Shown: positions 16,357 to 25,419 of the stretch, in pieces
How positions within the stretch are numbered: the first letter of the stretch is position 1
Layout of the letters: each line of letters opens with the position of its first letter
Assembly: GCF_900109945.1 (NCBI RefSeq)
Contig: NZ_FOBX01000010.1
Span: 1-64,000, forward strand
Reading direction: 5' to 3'
Source: Bradyrhizobium sp. OK095
Lineage (GTDB): Bacteria; Pseudomonadota; Alphaproteobacteria; Rhizobiales; Xanthobacteraceae
Length of the DNA stretch: 64,000 bases
The notes under the pieces: model-generated
Database searches by the model: none
The model's input: only the letters and a program-made list of their open reading frames with translations
What the model was told of the DNA's origin: nothing
Made by a program: the position numbers and the translations under genes

Positions 16357-17834
16357 CGGCGCCCCGTAGGTTTGAAGCTCTGCGGTTCGAGACCGTTGAT
16401 GTACGACCAGGACGAGGCCGCCGGAATGCGTGCCTTGAAGCGGCTATAGCGGGTATCCAAGAGCATGTTGCAGATGCCCGTCACCGCATTGAGGGCGCTT
16501 TCTGCACCATAGGGAGACGCCTGTTGCAGGTTCTCACGGCGCGAGGCCGAGACGAACACAGCGGGCGCGTCCGTCACCGGCCGCACGCCTCGCTTTTCGC
16601 TCACGCGGTCACCATTCGTGCCCTGTTCGGACGTCACAAGGCTTGCTTCCAGGTTCGGGCCGCGGAAGAACGATAGGGCGTTGTTGCCGTCGAACGCAGC
16701 CAACTCCGGAACAACCGCGCTCTGGAAACTGTCGAGCGATTGCGTCATGGCGTCGAGGTTCGGGAACAGCACCGCGAGTGCTTCAAGCGTGATGCCGGGC
16801 TGCGCCATCGAGAACACGAAGCGGCCGGACATCCGCAGCGGGGTGAATTTGTCGAGAGCCGGATCATAGCAAAGCGCCTTGTCAAAGCGCCCAACTACAC
16901 CGTTCACCGATTTGTAGAACCATAGAACGCGCGTCGATCGCGGATCGGCGACGCCAACGAACAATTGCAGGTTCGATGCATCGAGATCGGCGAAAAACGT
17001 CCGGTCAACGCGCTCACGGCCGATCGATACCGGGACGCCGCCAGGGTCGATCCGTTGAAAGCCCTTAAGCGAATAGAAATAGACCGTTGAGCCGGCGCGG
17101 ATCAGGCTATAGGGCCCATAGATGCCGAGCCCTTCGGCAATCCGCTCAATCTGGAACGTGCGGGGATCTCCGGGGAGGAAGATCATACGGCGCGTCGCCG
17201 TGTCTTGGAGGATGACGCCATAGCTGTCCCCGCCGGCAACGCCTCTGCAAACGCCCCCATCGCCGAAAGTCTGCTGATCCGCAAAATTGATGCCGCTCGT
17301 CCAAGACTGCGACGAATTGACGTCATTCAGTCCCGACCATTGAATTCCGTTCGGGCTAGAAAGAAGCCCGACTAGCACGATGAATTTGCCGACCACAGCG
17401 GCATAGCGCGCCTGCGGCGGACTGCCGAGACCATCCGCAAACGCCGTCGAGCTTGAAATATCGAATACCTGAGGAACCACATTGACCTGTCCCGCAAACA
17501 CCAGGTTGTTGAATTGCAGGAACCACCAATTATCCGTGGTCGGGATCGCGGCATAAGGCCCGCCGGCCTTTGACACCTTCGCCCAAGTGTAGGTGGTGTT
17601 GTCGAGCTTATAGAGGTCGGTTGAGGTGGCGGCGAACACCACAACGCTCCCATCCGTCTTGTAGGCAGTGAAGGCGCCGCAGCAATCAGCGCCGAGCGCC
17701 GCTGAGATCGCCGAGAGCGACGGAAACGGCCCATAACCGTCCCCGCGCGGAACGACGTTCAGGACGTCGCGTTCCGTTGCTGCCTCATAATCCGAGACGT
17801 CAGGACGATACTCGCCGAACGGTATCACCGGCAT
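16353..17834 (-). CDS. Tail nozzle-like beta-propeller protein
   Basis: The 493-residue protein begins MPVIPFGEYRPDVSDYEA, the opening typical of podovirus nozzle/stabilisation proteins (T7 gp12/P22 gp10-like group). The body contains repeated beta-strand segments of propeller type (VVFAATSTDLYKL, YAAVVGKFIVLVG, GVILQDTATRRMIFL). It follows the head-tail adaptor gene and overlaps it by one base, the order used in short-tailed phages. It probably extends the portal-adaptor channel. Confidence 0.72.
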   Translation of the reverse strand: MPVIPFGEYRPDVSDYEAATERDVLNVVPRGDGYGPFPSLSAISAALGADCCGAFTAYKTDGSVVVFAATSTDLYKLDNTTYTWAKVSKAGGPYAAIPTTDNWWFLQFNNLVFAGQVNVVPQVFDISSSTAFADGLGSPPQARYAAVVGKFIVLVGLLSSPNGIQWSGLNDVNSSQSWTSGINFADQQTFGDGGVCRGVAGGDSYGVILQDTATRRMIFLPGDPRTFQIERIAEGLGIYGPYSLIRAGSTVYFYSLKGFQRIDPGGVPVSIGRERVDRTFFADLDASNLQLFVGVADPRSTRVLWFYKSVNGVVGRFDKALCYDPALDKFTPLRMSGRFVFSMAQPGITLEALAVLFPNLDAMTQSLDSFQSAVVPELAAFDGNNALSFFRGPNLEASLVTSEQGTNGDRVSEKRGVRPVTDAPAVFVSASRRENLQQASPYGAESALNAVTGICNMLLDTRYSRFKARIPAASSWSYINGLEPQSFKPTGRR

Positions 17835-18475
17835 CAGAAGCTATGCCCCGCCGTGGTCGCGCGCGGCGAGAGCCGGCGCGAGGTTTCCGCGTCGAGCTTG
17901 GCCTTGTGCGCCGGGATTTGCGCCTGCATCCGCGTCGCGCCAGTGTCATCCTCCAGCACGTTCGCATAGAGGAGCATCTTCGCGTGCGCGCGGATCAGCT
18001 GCTCCGCCTCGTTCAGCCAGGCATTGCTGTCGCCAGGCGCCGAGAGCGCGGGCAAGCGGTAATGCATGTGAGGGCGGATGGTGTAGGCCGCAATCGGCGT
18101 CGGCCAGAGCAGAATTTGCCCGTCAATATAGGTGAAATCGGTGGAACGGCCGGGCCCCGTGGTCGAGCCGGAGATCAGCCACTCCGCCTCCTCCGCGTTC
18201 TGCCATGTCAGGAAATATCCCGACGTGCTGTCCTTCAAGAACAGCCCGTCAAACTGGATCACGTCCGGAATTTGCGCGAGGTCCGTCCCGTCATAGGCCT
18301 GCCGGTTCGCGACGGTCTGGAAGGTCTTGGAGCGCGTGACGTTGAACCAGAACCGATCATGGGCGTAATGGTCGATCGCGTCGAGAATTGCGCTTTGGGC
18401 CTGACTTGCGAGATCGCCGCGCGTCAGATCCGACGCGATTTGATCCAGCATCGTTTGCAGGGATTTCGAGCCCAT
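17834..18475 (-). CDS. Head-to-tail adaptor protein (T7 gp11-like)
   Basis: The protein is 213 residues long, with an N-terminal helical segment (SLQTMLDQIASDLTR), a conserved FWFN element near residue 43 and a C-terminal helical part beginning LNEAEQLIRAHAKMLLY. This is the layout of podovirus adaptor proteins that bind under the portal. Its partner genes flank it: capsid genes upstream, nozzle-like protein downstream. Length fits the family. Confidence 0.72.
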   Translation of the reverse strand: MGSKSLQTMLDQIASDLTRGDLASQAQSAILDAIDHYAHDRFWFNVTRSKTFQTVANRQAYDGTDLAQIPDVIQFDGLFLKDSTSGYFLTWQNAEEAEWLISGSTTGPGRSTDFTYIDGQILLWPTPIAAYTIRPHMHYRLPALSAPGDSNAWLNEAEQLIRAHAKMLLYANVLEDDTGATRMQAQIPAHKAKLDAETSRRLSPRATTAGHSF

Positions 18476-18505
18476 CAGTCACCGCCGCCGGTTGAGGAAT
18501 AGAAA

Positions 18506-18547
18506 CCGGGGGCGCCGGCAGTTCAGCAAGAACAACCGCCGCCCCCG
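18506..18547 (-). terminator. Terminator-like hairpin between capsid and tail genes
   Basis: On the minus strand CGGGGGCGGCGG pairs, with one mismatch, to CCGGCGCCCCCG, and is followed by TTTCTATT. It lies in the 97-base gap between the small capsid-region gene (18573-18974) and the adaptor gene. A partial terminator here would lower expression of tail genes relative to capsid genes. Confidence 0.55.
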
Positions 18548-18572
18548 CGAAGTGAAGCCAGATGTCCAAAGC

Positions 18573-18974
18573 TTACTGGTCGTTGTCGGGAACGTAGGCG
18601 ATGACGATGGTGGCGGTGCCAGCCGTGGCCGCGGTGCCGGTCTGGGTGTACGTCACCTGGACCTGTTTGGGCGCAGCCAGCGGGCCGAGCGCGGCACCGG
18701 TGGGCTTGATGCCCTTGGTGAGCGCCACCGCTGTTTCATCGACGTCACCGGCCGCGACGATGAGGTTATTGGCGTCGCCGACCGTGCCGACCAGCAGCAC
18801 GTTGGTGGTGGCAGCGTTGAACACCGCGCCGATATAGACGTCGGTTCCGAGGATCAGCGCGCCCTTGGGCAGCCACTGCTTACCGACACCGGACGCAATG
18901 CCGGCATCGTTGAAATTGACCTTGATGCGCAGGTAGTGAATGACCTGCAACGCATTCTGCCGACCGAGAGACAT
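18573..18974 (-). CDS. Small capsid-associated protein (decoration-type)
   Basis: This 133-residue protein is mostly beta, rich in Ala, Val and Thr, with the ordered segment LRIKVNFNDAGIASGV and a C-terminal VTYTQTGTAATAGTATIVIAYV. It lies immediately downstream of the major capsid gene and upstream of a terminator-like hairpin. This is the usual place of an abundant head protein in N4-gp56-type phages. The decoration role is inferred from position and size. Confidence 0.6.
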   Translation of the reverse strand: MSLGRQNALQVIHYLRIKVNFNDAGIASGVGKQWLPKGALILGTDVYIGAVFNAATTNVLLVGTVGDANNLIVAAGDVDETAVALTKGIKPTGAALGPLAAPKQVQVTYTQTGTAATAGTATIVIAYVPDNDQ

Positions 18975-19017
18975 GCTTGCCCTTTCCGAGAGCGTTAAAA
19001 CGATGGTGGAAGCAACA

Positions 19018-19040
19018 GCGGCGCCCTCAAGGAGCGCCGC
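19018..19040 (-). other. Hairpin after the major capsid gene
   Basis: GCGGCGC and GCGCCGC arms are separated by nine bases in the 75-base gap after the capsid gene. No U-tract follows on the minus strand, so it is more likely an mRNA-stabilising or weakly attenuating hairpin than a full terminator. Confidence 0.35.
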
Positions 19041-19049
19041 CGCTAGGGC

Positions 19050-20120
19050 TTAGCGGTGAGCGACCGCGTAGGTGGTCACGGGGATCGTCGCGAAGTCGGC
19101 GCCGTTGTAGACGGACTTCTTGATGCCCCAGACGGTCTGCGCCGAAACGCCGAGCTCGCGTTCGTAGTCGAACAGCTCTTCCACCCACTTGAAGTGCGAG
19201 CCCTTGGCGAACTCCTTGCCGAAGCCGACGCCAGCCGCCTGCGCACCGCAGAACACAGAGCGACGGGTGTTGGCCTGAGCAACGCCGGCATTGGAGATAC
19301 CGGCCGGCAGGCGGGACCATTCGTGCAGGATCACGTCATGGTATTCGCCGAGGCTGTCGCTGTAGATGTTGCTGTCAGCGCCAATGCCGCCGGCCAGCGC
19401 GGCCTTCTGAATATCCAGCCACTGGCCCGAGCCCGCGTCGGTGCGCAGATCGGTCACCTGGAAGTCGTGGAGGAACATCAGCCACTTCTTTTTGCCCTTG
19501 ACCTTGACGGGGCGCATGACCGGCGAATTCGTCTTGGCGAGTTCCACGCAGAAGTCGATGTACTTGAGCTTCATCGTGGCGGTGGTGTCGCCGTTCACGG
19601 TCGCGTCATCCGTCGCGCTGTTCGCGCGAATGATGTTGGTCGCTACCGAAGTGGCGTTGTTGCCCGTGTACCGGGGATCGGTCACGAGGATGTTGCCGGC
19701 AAGCTGGTTTGCCATGCAGGTATCGAAGCGGTTACCGAACCAGTCCGACAGGCCTTCCTTGCCCTCCGTGCGGAGGTTGAACGGAACGCGCTGGGCGTCG
19801 ATCGTGCCCTTGTTCTTGACGCGGACGGCGTGCGCGAGCTCGTTGATGGTCAGCTTGTCGTTGTAGGTGGTCAGGCTTTCTTCGTTGCCCTGGAGGGTAC
19901 CGCCCTCGGTGGTGCCGTCGCCGGTGAGCTGGACGCGCAGACCGATGGTGACCTGATCGCCCGCGTTCTGGTCGAACTCGGTGCGCATCTGGATCATGTT
20001 GTTGGCGCCCTCGCCCATGAACTTACCGAAGTAAGTTTCCTTGAGCGCTTCGGCGTTGAGCTTCTTGGCCCACAGCTTGTTGGAAAGGGCGTCATTGACG
20101 CCGTAGGTGGTCGTGGTCAT
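19050..20120 (-). CDS. Major capsid protein, N4-gp56 family
   Basis: This 356-residue protein matches the N4-gp56 capsid family along its length. The characteristic segments are NDALSNKLWAKKL at the N-terminus, TYFGKFMGEGANNMIQ, the ELAHAVRVKNKG region, the WLMFLHDFQVTDLR segment and a C-terminal GIKKSVYNG. It assembles the icosahedral shell with the HK97-type fold. The scaffold gene precedes it and a small capsid-associated gene follows, both as usual. Length is normal. Confidence 0.93.
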   Translation of the reverse strand: MTTTTYGVNDALSNKLWAKKLNAEALKETYFGKFMGEGANNMIQMRTEFDQNAGDQVTIGLRVQLTGDGTTEGGTLQGNEESLTTYNDKLTINELAHAVRVKNKGTIDAQRVPFNLRTEGKEGLSDWFGNRFDTCMANQLAGNILVTDPRYTGNNATSVATNIIRANSATDDATVNGDTTATMKLKYIDFCVELAKTNSPVMRPVKVKGKKKWLMFLHDFQVTDLRTDAGSGQWLDIQKAALAGGIGADSNIYSDSLGEYHDVILHEWSRLPAGISNAGVAQANTRRSVFCGAQAAGVGFGKEFAKGSHFKWVEELFDYERELGVSAQTVWGIKKSVYNGADFATIPVTTYAVAHR

Positions 20121-20298
20121 CTATTGCCCCGAAAAGGATGAAATTCGTGATGGGTTTGACCGCGTGACGCCGCGTGTCTGGCGCATCACCGAATTCGGAG
20201 CCTTCGGAGCGGGCTTGGCGTTTTACGACCGCCGGTCGAACGCACGGATTGAGGTTCGTGCGAAACCTTGTGCCCTTGGGGTTGGGCGAGAGAGCAGC

Positions 20299-21285
20299 TT
20301 AGCCGCCCATAATCCGGCGAGCCTTGGCCGGGTTCTTGTCGCACCAAGCCTCGAACTCATCCATCGGCATACTCATAAGACGTTCTGCCGTCATGTCCTG
20401 GTCGCCGGCATTTCCCCCGGTATTTGAGAGGGATTTGTTGGCCGCTTGCCCGCGCTCGATTGCGTCGAGCTTCTCGGCTCCAGAGGGGGGCGCCGCAGCA
20501 TCTGCCGCGGCTGCTTCCTTCTTGGCGTAGCCGCGCTGCTTTGCCAGCCCGTAGATGATTTCCGCGGGGCTCTTACCCTTGGACATCGCCATTTGCGCGA
20601 CGGCGATTTCATCCCCTTGAACAGCATCCCTGAGCGCCTTCCACGCCGCCTGCACCTGTTCGGCGCTGGCGCCGGACTGCTGGAGCTCGGTCGGGTTGTC
20701 ATAGCCGATCGCGACCAACTCATTTGCCCGGGAGGAGAACAGGAAGTCATAGGCTTCCTTGTAATCGGCCTGCTTCGAGGTGAACGCCGCAGCGTCGCTC
20801 TTGTAGTTGGTGACGAACGCAGTGTGCTCAGTCGCCGCCTTCTTCTCGGCGTCCGTCGCATCCAACCGCTTGTTCAGCGCATCGACCGCGCCGAAAATGT
20901 CGTCCTCCGCCTTTGGAGGCCCCGCGGGCTGTTCGGCCTGCTGCTGCTGACCGCCCTGCAAGCGATCGATGACAGCAAATCGGCCCTCGAAATTCGCAAG
21001 CTTCTGCTGCGCTTCGCGCAACTGCTTGTCGAGATCCTTGCGGCGAGTGCGTTCCTCGTGCAACGCCGTCAGCGGAACGGTTTTGCTCGCCGCGTCGCCG
21101 CTCTTGCCCTGATCGCCAGAAGCATCAGCTGCGCCGGCATCAGCCGCGCCGCCGCCCACATCCACCGTGCCACCGGCATCGGCGCCCGAGCTCTCCGCAG
21201 GAATGCCGCTTTCGCCGCCGGTCTCGAAAAACTTGGTCTCATCGGCCGAGAGCGCAGGGCCAACAGTTGAGGTCACATCGTTCAT
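20299..21285 (-). CDS. Capsid scaffolding protein
   Basis: The 328-residue protein starts MNDVTSTVGPALSADE. It has an acidic, Gly/Ala-rich N-terminal third and a central coiled-coil region (LHEERTRRKDLDKQLREAQQ). A helical C-terminal half ends DEFEAWCDKNPAKARR, the MxxxEFxxW type ending common to podovirus scaffolds. It lies directly upstream of the major capsid gene. The ATG at 21285 gives the recognisable N-terminus. It should be lost from mature particles. Confidence 0.78.
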   Translation of the reverse strand: MNDVTSTVGPALSADETKFFETGGESGIPAESSGADAGGTVDVGGGAADAGAADASGDQGKSGDAASKTVPLTALHEERTRRKDLDKQLREAQQKLANFEGRFAVIDRLQGGQQQQAEQPAGPPKAEDDIFGAVDALNKRLDATDAEKKAATEHTAFVTNYKSDAAAFTSKQADYKEAYDFLFSSRANELVAIGYDNPTELQQSGASAEQVQAAWKALRDAVQGDEIAVAQMAMSKGKSPAEIIYGLAKQRGYAKKEAAAADAAAPPSGAEKLDAIERGQAANKSLSNTGGNAGDQDMTAERLMSMPMDEFEAWCDKNPAKARRIMGG

Positions 21286-21358
21286 ACGTCGTCTTTCCAC
21301 CGGATACGGCCGGCAACCGATGCGCGGAGCGCCGCGCGCGTGCCCGGATAATCCGGGG

Positions 21359-22027
21359 TTACGAAGCGAGCAGAAGGATTGCCTCCTCGTCTCGCCGTTT
21401 CTTTGCCGCTCTGGACGCGACCGCAACCGCCTCCGCGCGTTTTTGCTGCATGGCCGCCTGAGTGGCCGCGATCTCGGCAGGAATCGCCCACGGGCTTCCT
21501 GCGGCCGGCCGTGCCGCCGGCATGAACGTTGGCGCCGTCCGTCGATCGACCGGCGGCGGAATGGTGCGCGTGATCGCGGCGAGCTGCTTTGCCCGATGCA
21601 TCTCCATTAGCAAGTGACCGATGCCGCCTTGCTGGAAATCGTAGTCGAAGCCCGTCCGCGACAATTGGGCGTCATTGGCGGTAACGGTGAACGCAGCCGC
21701 GCCCTCGGCCTCTAGAATGGTTTCGTTAACCGGAGTTCCGTTGAAGGTGAACGCGCCGGCCGAGACCGCTTCCGTGATCGCGAACGATGCCGCTTTTCCG
21801 GCAAGCGCGAAGGCGCCAACCGCCGCAGCCTCCGACACCGCGAAAGATGCCGCCGCCCCTGTGAGCGCGAGCGAAGCGGATGCCGCCGCTTCCTTGATGG
21901 TGAACGTGACCGGGAAGCCCGTGACCGCGAACGGGCCAACCGACGCAGCAAGATTTGCCGTTGTCGTTGAACCTCGAACCTGCCCGAGGGAAAACCGGCC
22001 AACCGCATCAAAGCCGAGCAGCGACAT
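21359..22027 (-). CDS. Virion protein with 20-residue tandem repeats
   Basis: The protein is 222 residues long. Between about residues 30 and 130 it has four to five imperfect 20-residue units of the type (G)AFALxGxAASFAIxEAxxA, in phase and without gaps. This regular beta pattern suggests a fibrous or stacked structure. After it comes FDYDFQQGGIGHLLMEMHRAK and a charged helical tail. It is one base-overlap coupled to the upstream gene. A decoration or fibre-anchoring role is possible but not established. Confidence 0.6.
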   Translation of the reverse strand: MSLLGFDAVGRFSLGQVRGSTTTANLAASVGPFAVTGFPVTFTIKEAAASASLALTGAAASFAVSEAAAVGAFALAGKAASFAITEAVSAGAFTFNGTPVNETILEAEGAAAFTVTANDAQLSRTGFDYDFQQGGIGHLLMEMHRAKQLAAITRTIPPPVDRRTAPTFMPAARPAAGSPWAIPAEIAATQAAMQQKRAEAVAVASRAAKKRRDEEAILLLAS

Positions 22028-22785
22028 TAGCGCGGCCTACGGTAGCGTATATAGCCGCTAGCACTTGGGGTGCCGCCGCTGTAGGTCACCTGACCGTGAA
22101 GGTAATAGGTAGTCGGGATCGCGTTCGAGACCGGATATGGAACATGCACATGCATAACCGAGTAGTCTAATCCGGACGGCATGCGGGTGTGGTGGTTCAG
22201 CCCGTCGATCGAGTTCGCGTTTGAGATGCTGGGCGTCGAATTCGTCGATATGATCGAACTCCAATCAGAGGAGGTGATGGCACCGCCACTCTCGACCTGA
22301 ACGTGAGCCATCAACTCGAGATCGCCTGCTGGGACGATTATGCTGGTCAAGTTTTTAGGCGAAGCGCTCCCGGAAAAACTGAGGCTGAACGCGACCTTTG
22401 AAGTCTCGCCGATTTCGCCAGATGCAGCCGACCCGGTACCGGGCTCACCAGGGATGTGCCCAGTCTGGCCGCGAACGAGATCCTCTGCGAGCGCGACAAC
22501 GGCGACTTGTGGCACCGCCGAGAAGCTGATTTTCGCGGTGGTTCCGGCCGAGTTGAATAGCACCGCCGCGCGCGTGAGAACCCCTGCCCCGCTATTATAA
22601 ACCCCAGTCCCGACCTCCCATTGCGAGAGGTCTGCGCTTTCGGCGCGGTAGCTGTATTGCGCGCCATTGACGGCGCCGGCTGCTGCCGGGCTTTGATAGC
22701 CCGTGACGGCACTCGAATAAGTCCAATCGGTGGCGCCGCCCGCGGTCGGGTTGAAGCGGCAAACGTCGATGAGGGATGAGGGCAT
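22027..22785 (-). CDS. Virion-associated beta-rich protein
   Basis: This 252-residue protein carries an N-terminal module (VCRFNPTAGGATDWTYSSAV, then YRAESADLSQWEVGTGVY) that recurs in fibre and head-fibre proteins of alphaproteobacterial phages and prophages. The C-terminal half is a separate beta domain with HTRMPSGLDYSVMHVHVPYP. It may bind a receptor or decorate the head. Overlaps of one base at both ends place it in the capsid part of the late operon. Confidence 0.6.
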   Translation of the reverse strand: MPSSLIDVCRFNPTAGGATDWTYSSAVTGYQSPAAAGAVNGAQYSYRAESADLSQWEVGTGVYNSGAGVLTRAAVLFNSAGTTAKISFSAVPQVAVVALAEDLVRGQTGHIPGEPGTGSAASGEIGETSKVAFSLSFSGSASPKNLTSIIVPAGDLELMAHVQVESGGAITSSDWSSIISTNSTPSISNANSIDGLNHHTRMPSGLDYSVMHVHVPYPVSNAIPTTYYLHGQVTYSGGTPSASGYIRYRRPR

Positions 22786-23204
22786 CAGGTGATCGTAAAC
22801 ACGCCGTTGGTGACGTCGAAATTGACCAGGAAGCTATTGCCGTTCGTCAGCGTCAGCGACGTCCCGTAATCGTACCAACCGACGAGATTTCCCGACGCAG
22901 CGGTCTTGTTGTAGAGCACCGCATATCGAAACGGACCGATCGAGCCGCCCGCGGCCGTGATTTGCGCCGGGTTGAGCACAAATTTTTCAACGCCGCCGGT
23001 CTGGCTGTTCGCATTCGTAGTCGCGTTGAAGCCGCCGGCTACGTAGCCGTTTCCTGCCGCGAGGTCCGCAATATCGGCCTTCACCGCATTGGCTGCGACC
23101 GGCAGCGTGTTCGTCAGCATGACCGCGAATTGGTCGCTGTCGAAATTGTGCACCTTCGCGGAAACGTCGTGCACAAATGCGTTGAACTTATTGAAAGCGG
23201 CCAT
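22785..23204 (-). CDS. Small structural protein downstream of the portal
   Basis: This protein of 139 residues opens with a helical segment (FNKFNAFVHDVSAKVHNF), then DQFAVMLTNTLPVAANAVK and beta strands to the end. The pattern of a short helix followed by VMLTN recurs in small proteins next to phage portal or capsid genes. It is 3 bases after the portal stop. Its function in the particle is unknown. Confidence 0.6.
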   Translation of the reverse strand: MAAFNKFNAFVHDVSAKVHNFDSDQFAVMLTNTLPVAANAVKADIADLAAGNGYVAGGFNATTNANSQTGGVEKFVLNPAQITAAGGSIGPFRYAVLYNKTAASGNLVGWYDYGTSLTLTNGNSFLVNFDVTNGVFTIT

Positions 23205-23207
23205 TTT

Positions 23208-25409
23208 TTACCCCTGCTGCATCGGCGCAATGCCGGTGATGTTGCCTTGCGCGTCGCGGATAAGCTGTTTCGGCGTGTTGAAGGCCGTCGCCAGCGTGTT
23301 CATGTCGCGGCGCATTTCCGTCAGAAACGCCATGATGAGCGCGGCTTGACCGCCGTCATGCTGGACCGCCATCGGCGTCCCATCCGGCCCGACAACCTGC
23401 TGCGGGGGCGCAGTGAGCGCGTCGAGCGTCGCCTTGTGGCGAGCGCCCTCCATTTCAACGTCGCGCTTGGCGGCCGCCTCCTGCCGGATGCCATCGACCT
23501 TTGCCGCCGTAAGCGCCTGATGCCCTTGAAGGTCAGCCTGCTGCTTCGCTTGCGTGAACTGCAACTCGGCGTCGCGCTTCTTCTGCTCAGGATCGCCCTG
23601 CTGCTGCGACTGCTGCATGCTGTCCGAAATGTCCTTCTGAGCGGACGTCGGAAGCGGCGAATACTTGAGCAGTGCGAGCCAGGTTGCCGGCGGCAGCATC
23701 TTGCCAATGACGGGCAAGATCTGCTGGAGGAAGCCCCAGGTCATTTCCTTCTGGTTCGCCGAGGTCGGCGCCGGGTCCACGATGACATCATAGCCTTGCA
23801 CGTCATCAGGGAAGGCTTGCGCCTTGATCAGCTGCACATACTGAGCGTTTTCCGGGCCCTCGATCTTGATGAGCCGGCCGTCCGAAAGATAGTTCTCGAT
23901 CAGGAACAGGAGCGCATGCCCCTGCTCTTTCCGGTAGCGCCGCAACCCGTCGAAATAGGGCTGCATCAGCGTCATGACGGCTTGCTTGCGCTGGAGATCC
24001 AGCGAGGCCGCTTGGCCGGCGCCAGTCTGCATGCCGACCGCTTCAAGGTTGATGCCGGACACGCGCCCCATCGCCCCAAAGGCGAATTGCATCATTTCGA
24101 ACGAGCCTTGCGGAAACTGCGCAGCCGTCTTGGCGATCATTTTCGGGTTGGCCCCGAGCGCTCCAGGCTTGAGGAACGTCACCTGATCCTGTTTCGCCCA
24201 GCTCGCCGCGCCCTCGCCGTCATCCTCGAAGAACTGCCCGCGCTCCGCGGCAATGCCGCCCTTTGCGGTGCTGTTCATGATGTGCATCGTCTGCATGAGC
24301 CACTTGTTGGCCCAGCGCGACGGGTCTTTCATCGCCCGCACGATGCCGAAGAAGGTATTCCGGTTGCGATCGCGCTTGCCGGTCATGCACTTCATGGAGA
24401 ACTGCCCCTTGATCGGGCTGTCACCGATCTCCAGGAGCACGTTCCCCAAATAGGCTTGACGATAGACCTTGCGAGTTTGCTTCACGGATTTCGGCATGGG
24501 TGCGCCAGCAATCTTCATCCGCTTCCCGAGCTCGCGGAATTCCTCCTCTTTGAGCGTGAGGATGTTGTTGCCAGTCGGGTCCGCGGGGTCGAGGACGAGC
24601 CAAACAGGGACGCGCTCGATCCATTGGATGCGGATCATCGTCACGCCGTCGTCGTCGCTTTCCTCGCCGAGCTGCTCGCCCTTGTTGTAGGTGCGGCCGT
24701 CGTTGCGGTGCGGGTTTTCGCCCTCCTCCTCGTGATCGTCTAGCCAGGTCGCGTTGTAGTCCGCATCATCAAAGGGATTTTCAGGATCGCCAGGACAGAG
24801 CGCGCGGGCCTCATCCAGCGGCACCCCGCGGCGAATGTGGAAACGGCGCTGAGTGTCCCGTAGATTGCGCTTCTTCGCCGAACTGTCCCACCCCATTTCG
24901 AGCGGGTCCATGCGTTCCGTCTTCGGATCGCCGTCCTGATTGTCCTCGTAGTCGAGCAGAGTATCAGTCCAGCCCATGCCGCAAATGATCTCGTCGCGGA
25001 AGGCGTCGCTCTCCTCGTCCTCGGCTTCCGACTGATCGCGAAACCACTTCGCCGCCGAGGTCAGCAGCTCATTCTTTTTGACGTCACCCTGCTTGCGCGG
25101 GATGAATTGCACCTCTTGCCGGTTGCCGATCTCTTGACCGGAAACGCTATCGACGTAGGTTCCGACTTGGTTGAAGATGACAACAGGACGGTTCATGTCC
25201 TTGAGCATTTGCTTGTCATCTTCCGTCAGCTGATCGCCGGCCTCGAACGCGAAATCTTCGCGAGCCTCCCGCCGCCATCGGGTCTGACCCTCGCTGTTAT
25301 GGTCGCGCTTGATCTGGCCCTTGAGCTTGCGGAAGATCGCCTCCGCATCCTGGACGGTCTTGCGGGCTTCCGAGGCGGAGGCATCGCGGTCGTTGTCGGT
25401 ATCGGTCAT
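23208..25409 (-). CDS. Portal protein (podovirus type)
   Basis: At 733 residues this is in the range of P22-like portals. It has an N-terminal acidic clip (EAIFRKLKGQIKRDHNSEGQTRWRREA split over residues 17-45), the conserved RPVVIFNQVGTYVDSVSGQE segment near residue 70, a WANKWLMQTMHIMN segment in the stem region, and a Gln/Ala-rich C-terminal helical barrel-like tail. It forms the DNA channel vertex. Terminase genes lie upstream, separated by a beta-helix gene and three small genes. Confidence 0.88.
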   Translation of the reverse strand: MTDTDNDRDASASEARKTVQDAEAIFRKLKGQIKRDHNSEGQTRWRREAREDFAFEAGDQLTEDDKQMLKDMNRPVVIFNQVGTYVDSVSGQEIGNRQEVQFIPRKQGDVKKNELLTSAAKWFRDQSEAEDEESDAFRDEIICGMGWTDTLLDYEDNQDGDPKTERMDPLEMGWDSSAKKRNLRDTQRRFHIRRGVPLDEARALCPGDPENPFDDADYNATWLDDHEEEGENPHRNDGRTYNKGEQLGEESDDDGVTMIRIQWIERVPVWLVLDPADPTGNNILTLKEEEFRELGKRMKIAGAPMPKSVKQTRKVYRQAYLGNVLLEIGDSPIKGQFSMKCMTGKRDRNRNTFFGIVRAMKDPSRWANKWLMQTMHIMNSTAKGGIAAERGQFFEDDGEGAASWAKQDQVTFLKPGALGANPKMIAKTAAQFPQGSFEMMQFAFGAMGRVSGINLEAVGMQTGAGQAASLDLQRKQAVMTLMQPYFDGLRRYRKEQGHALLFLIENYLSDGRLIKIEGPENAQYVQLIKAQAFPDDVQGYDVIVDPAPTSANQKEMTWGFLQQILPVIGKMLPPATWLALLKYSPLPTSAQKDISDSMQQSQQQGDPEQKKRDAELQFTQAKQQADLQGHQALTAAKVDGIRQEAAAKRDVEMEGARHKATLDALTAPPQQVVGPDGTPMAVQHDGGQAALIMAFLTEMRRDMNTLATAFNTPKQLIRDAQGNITGIAPMQQG

Positions 25410-25419
25410 GTTTGCCTAT

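Noticed and set aside
22776..24743. 655-residue plus-strand frame opposite the portal gene
   Set aside because: Its composition is Arg/His/Leu-rich and it has no motif. The portal on the other strand is clear.
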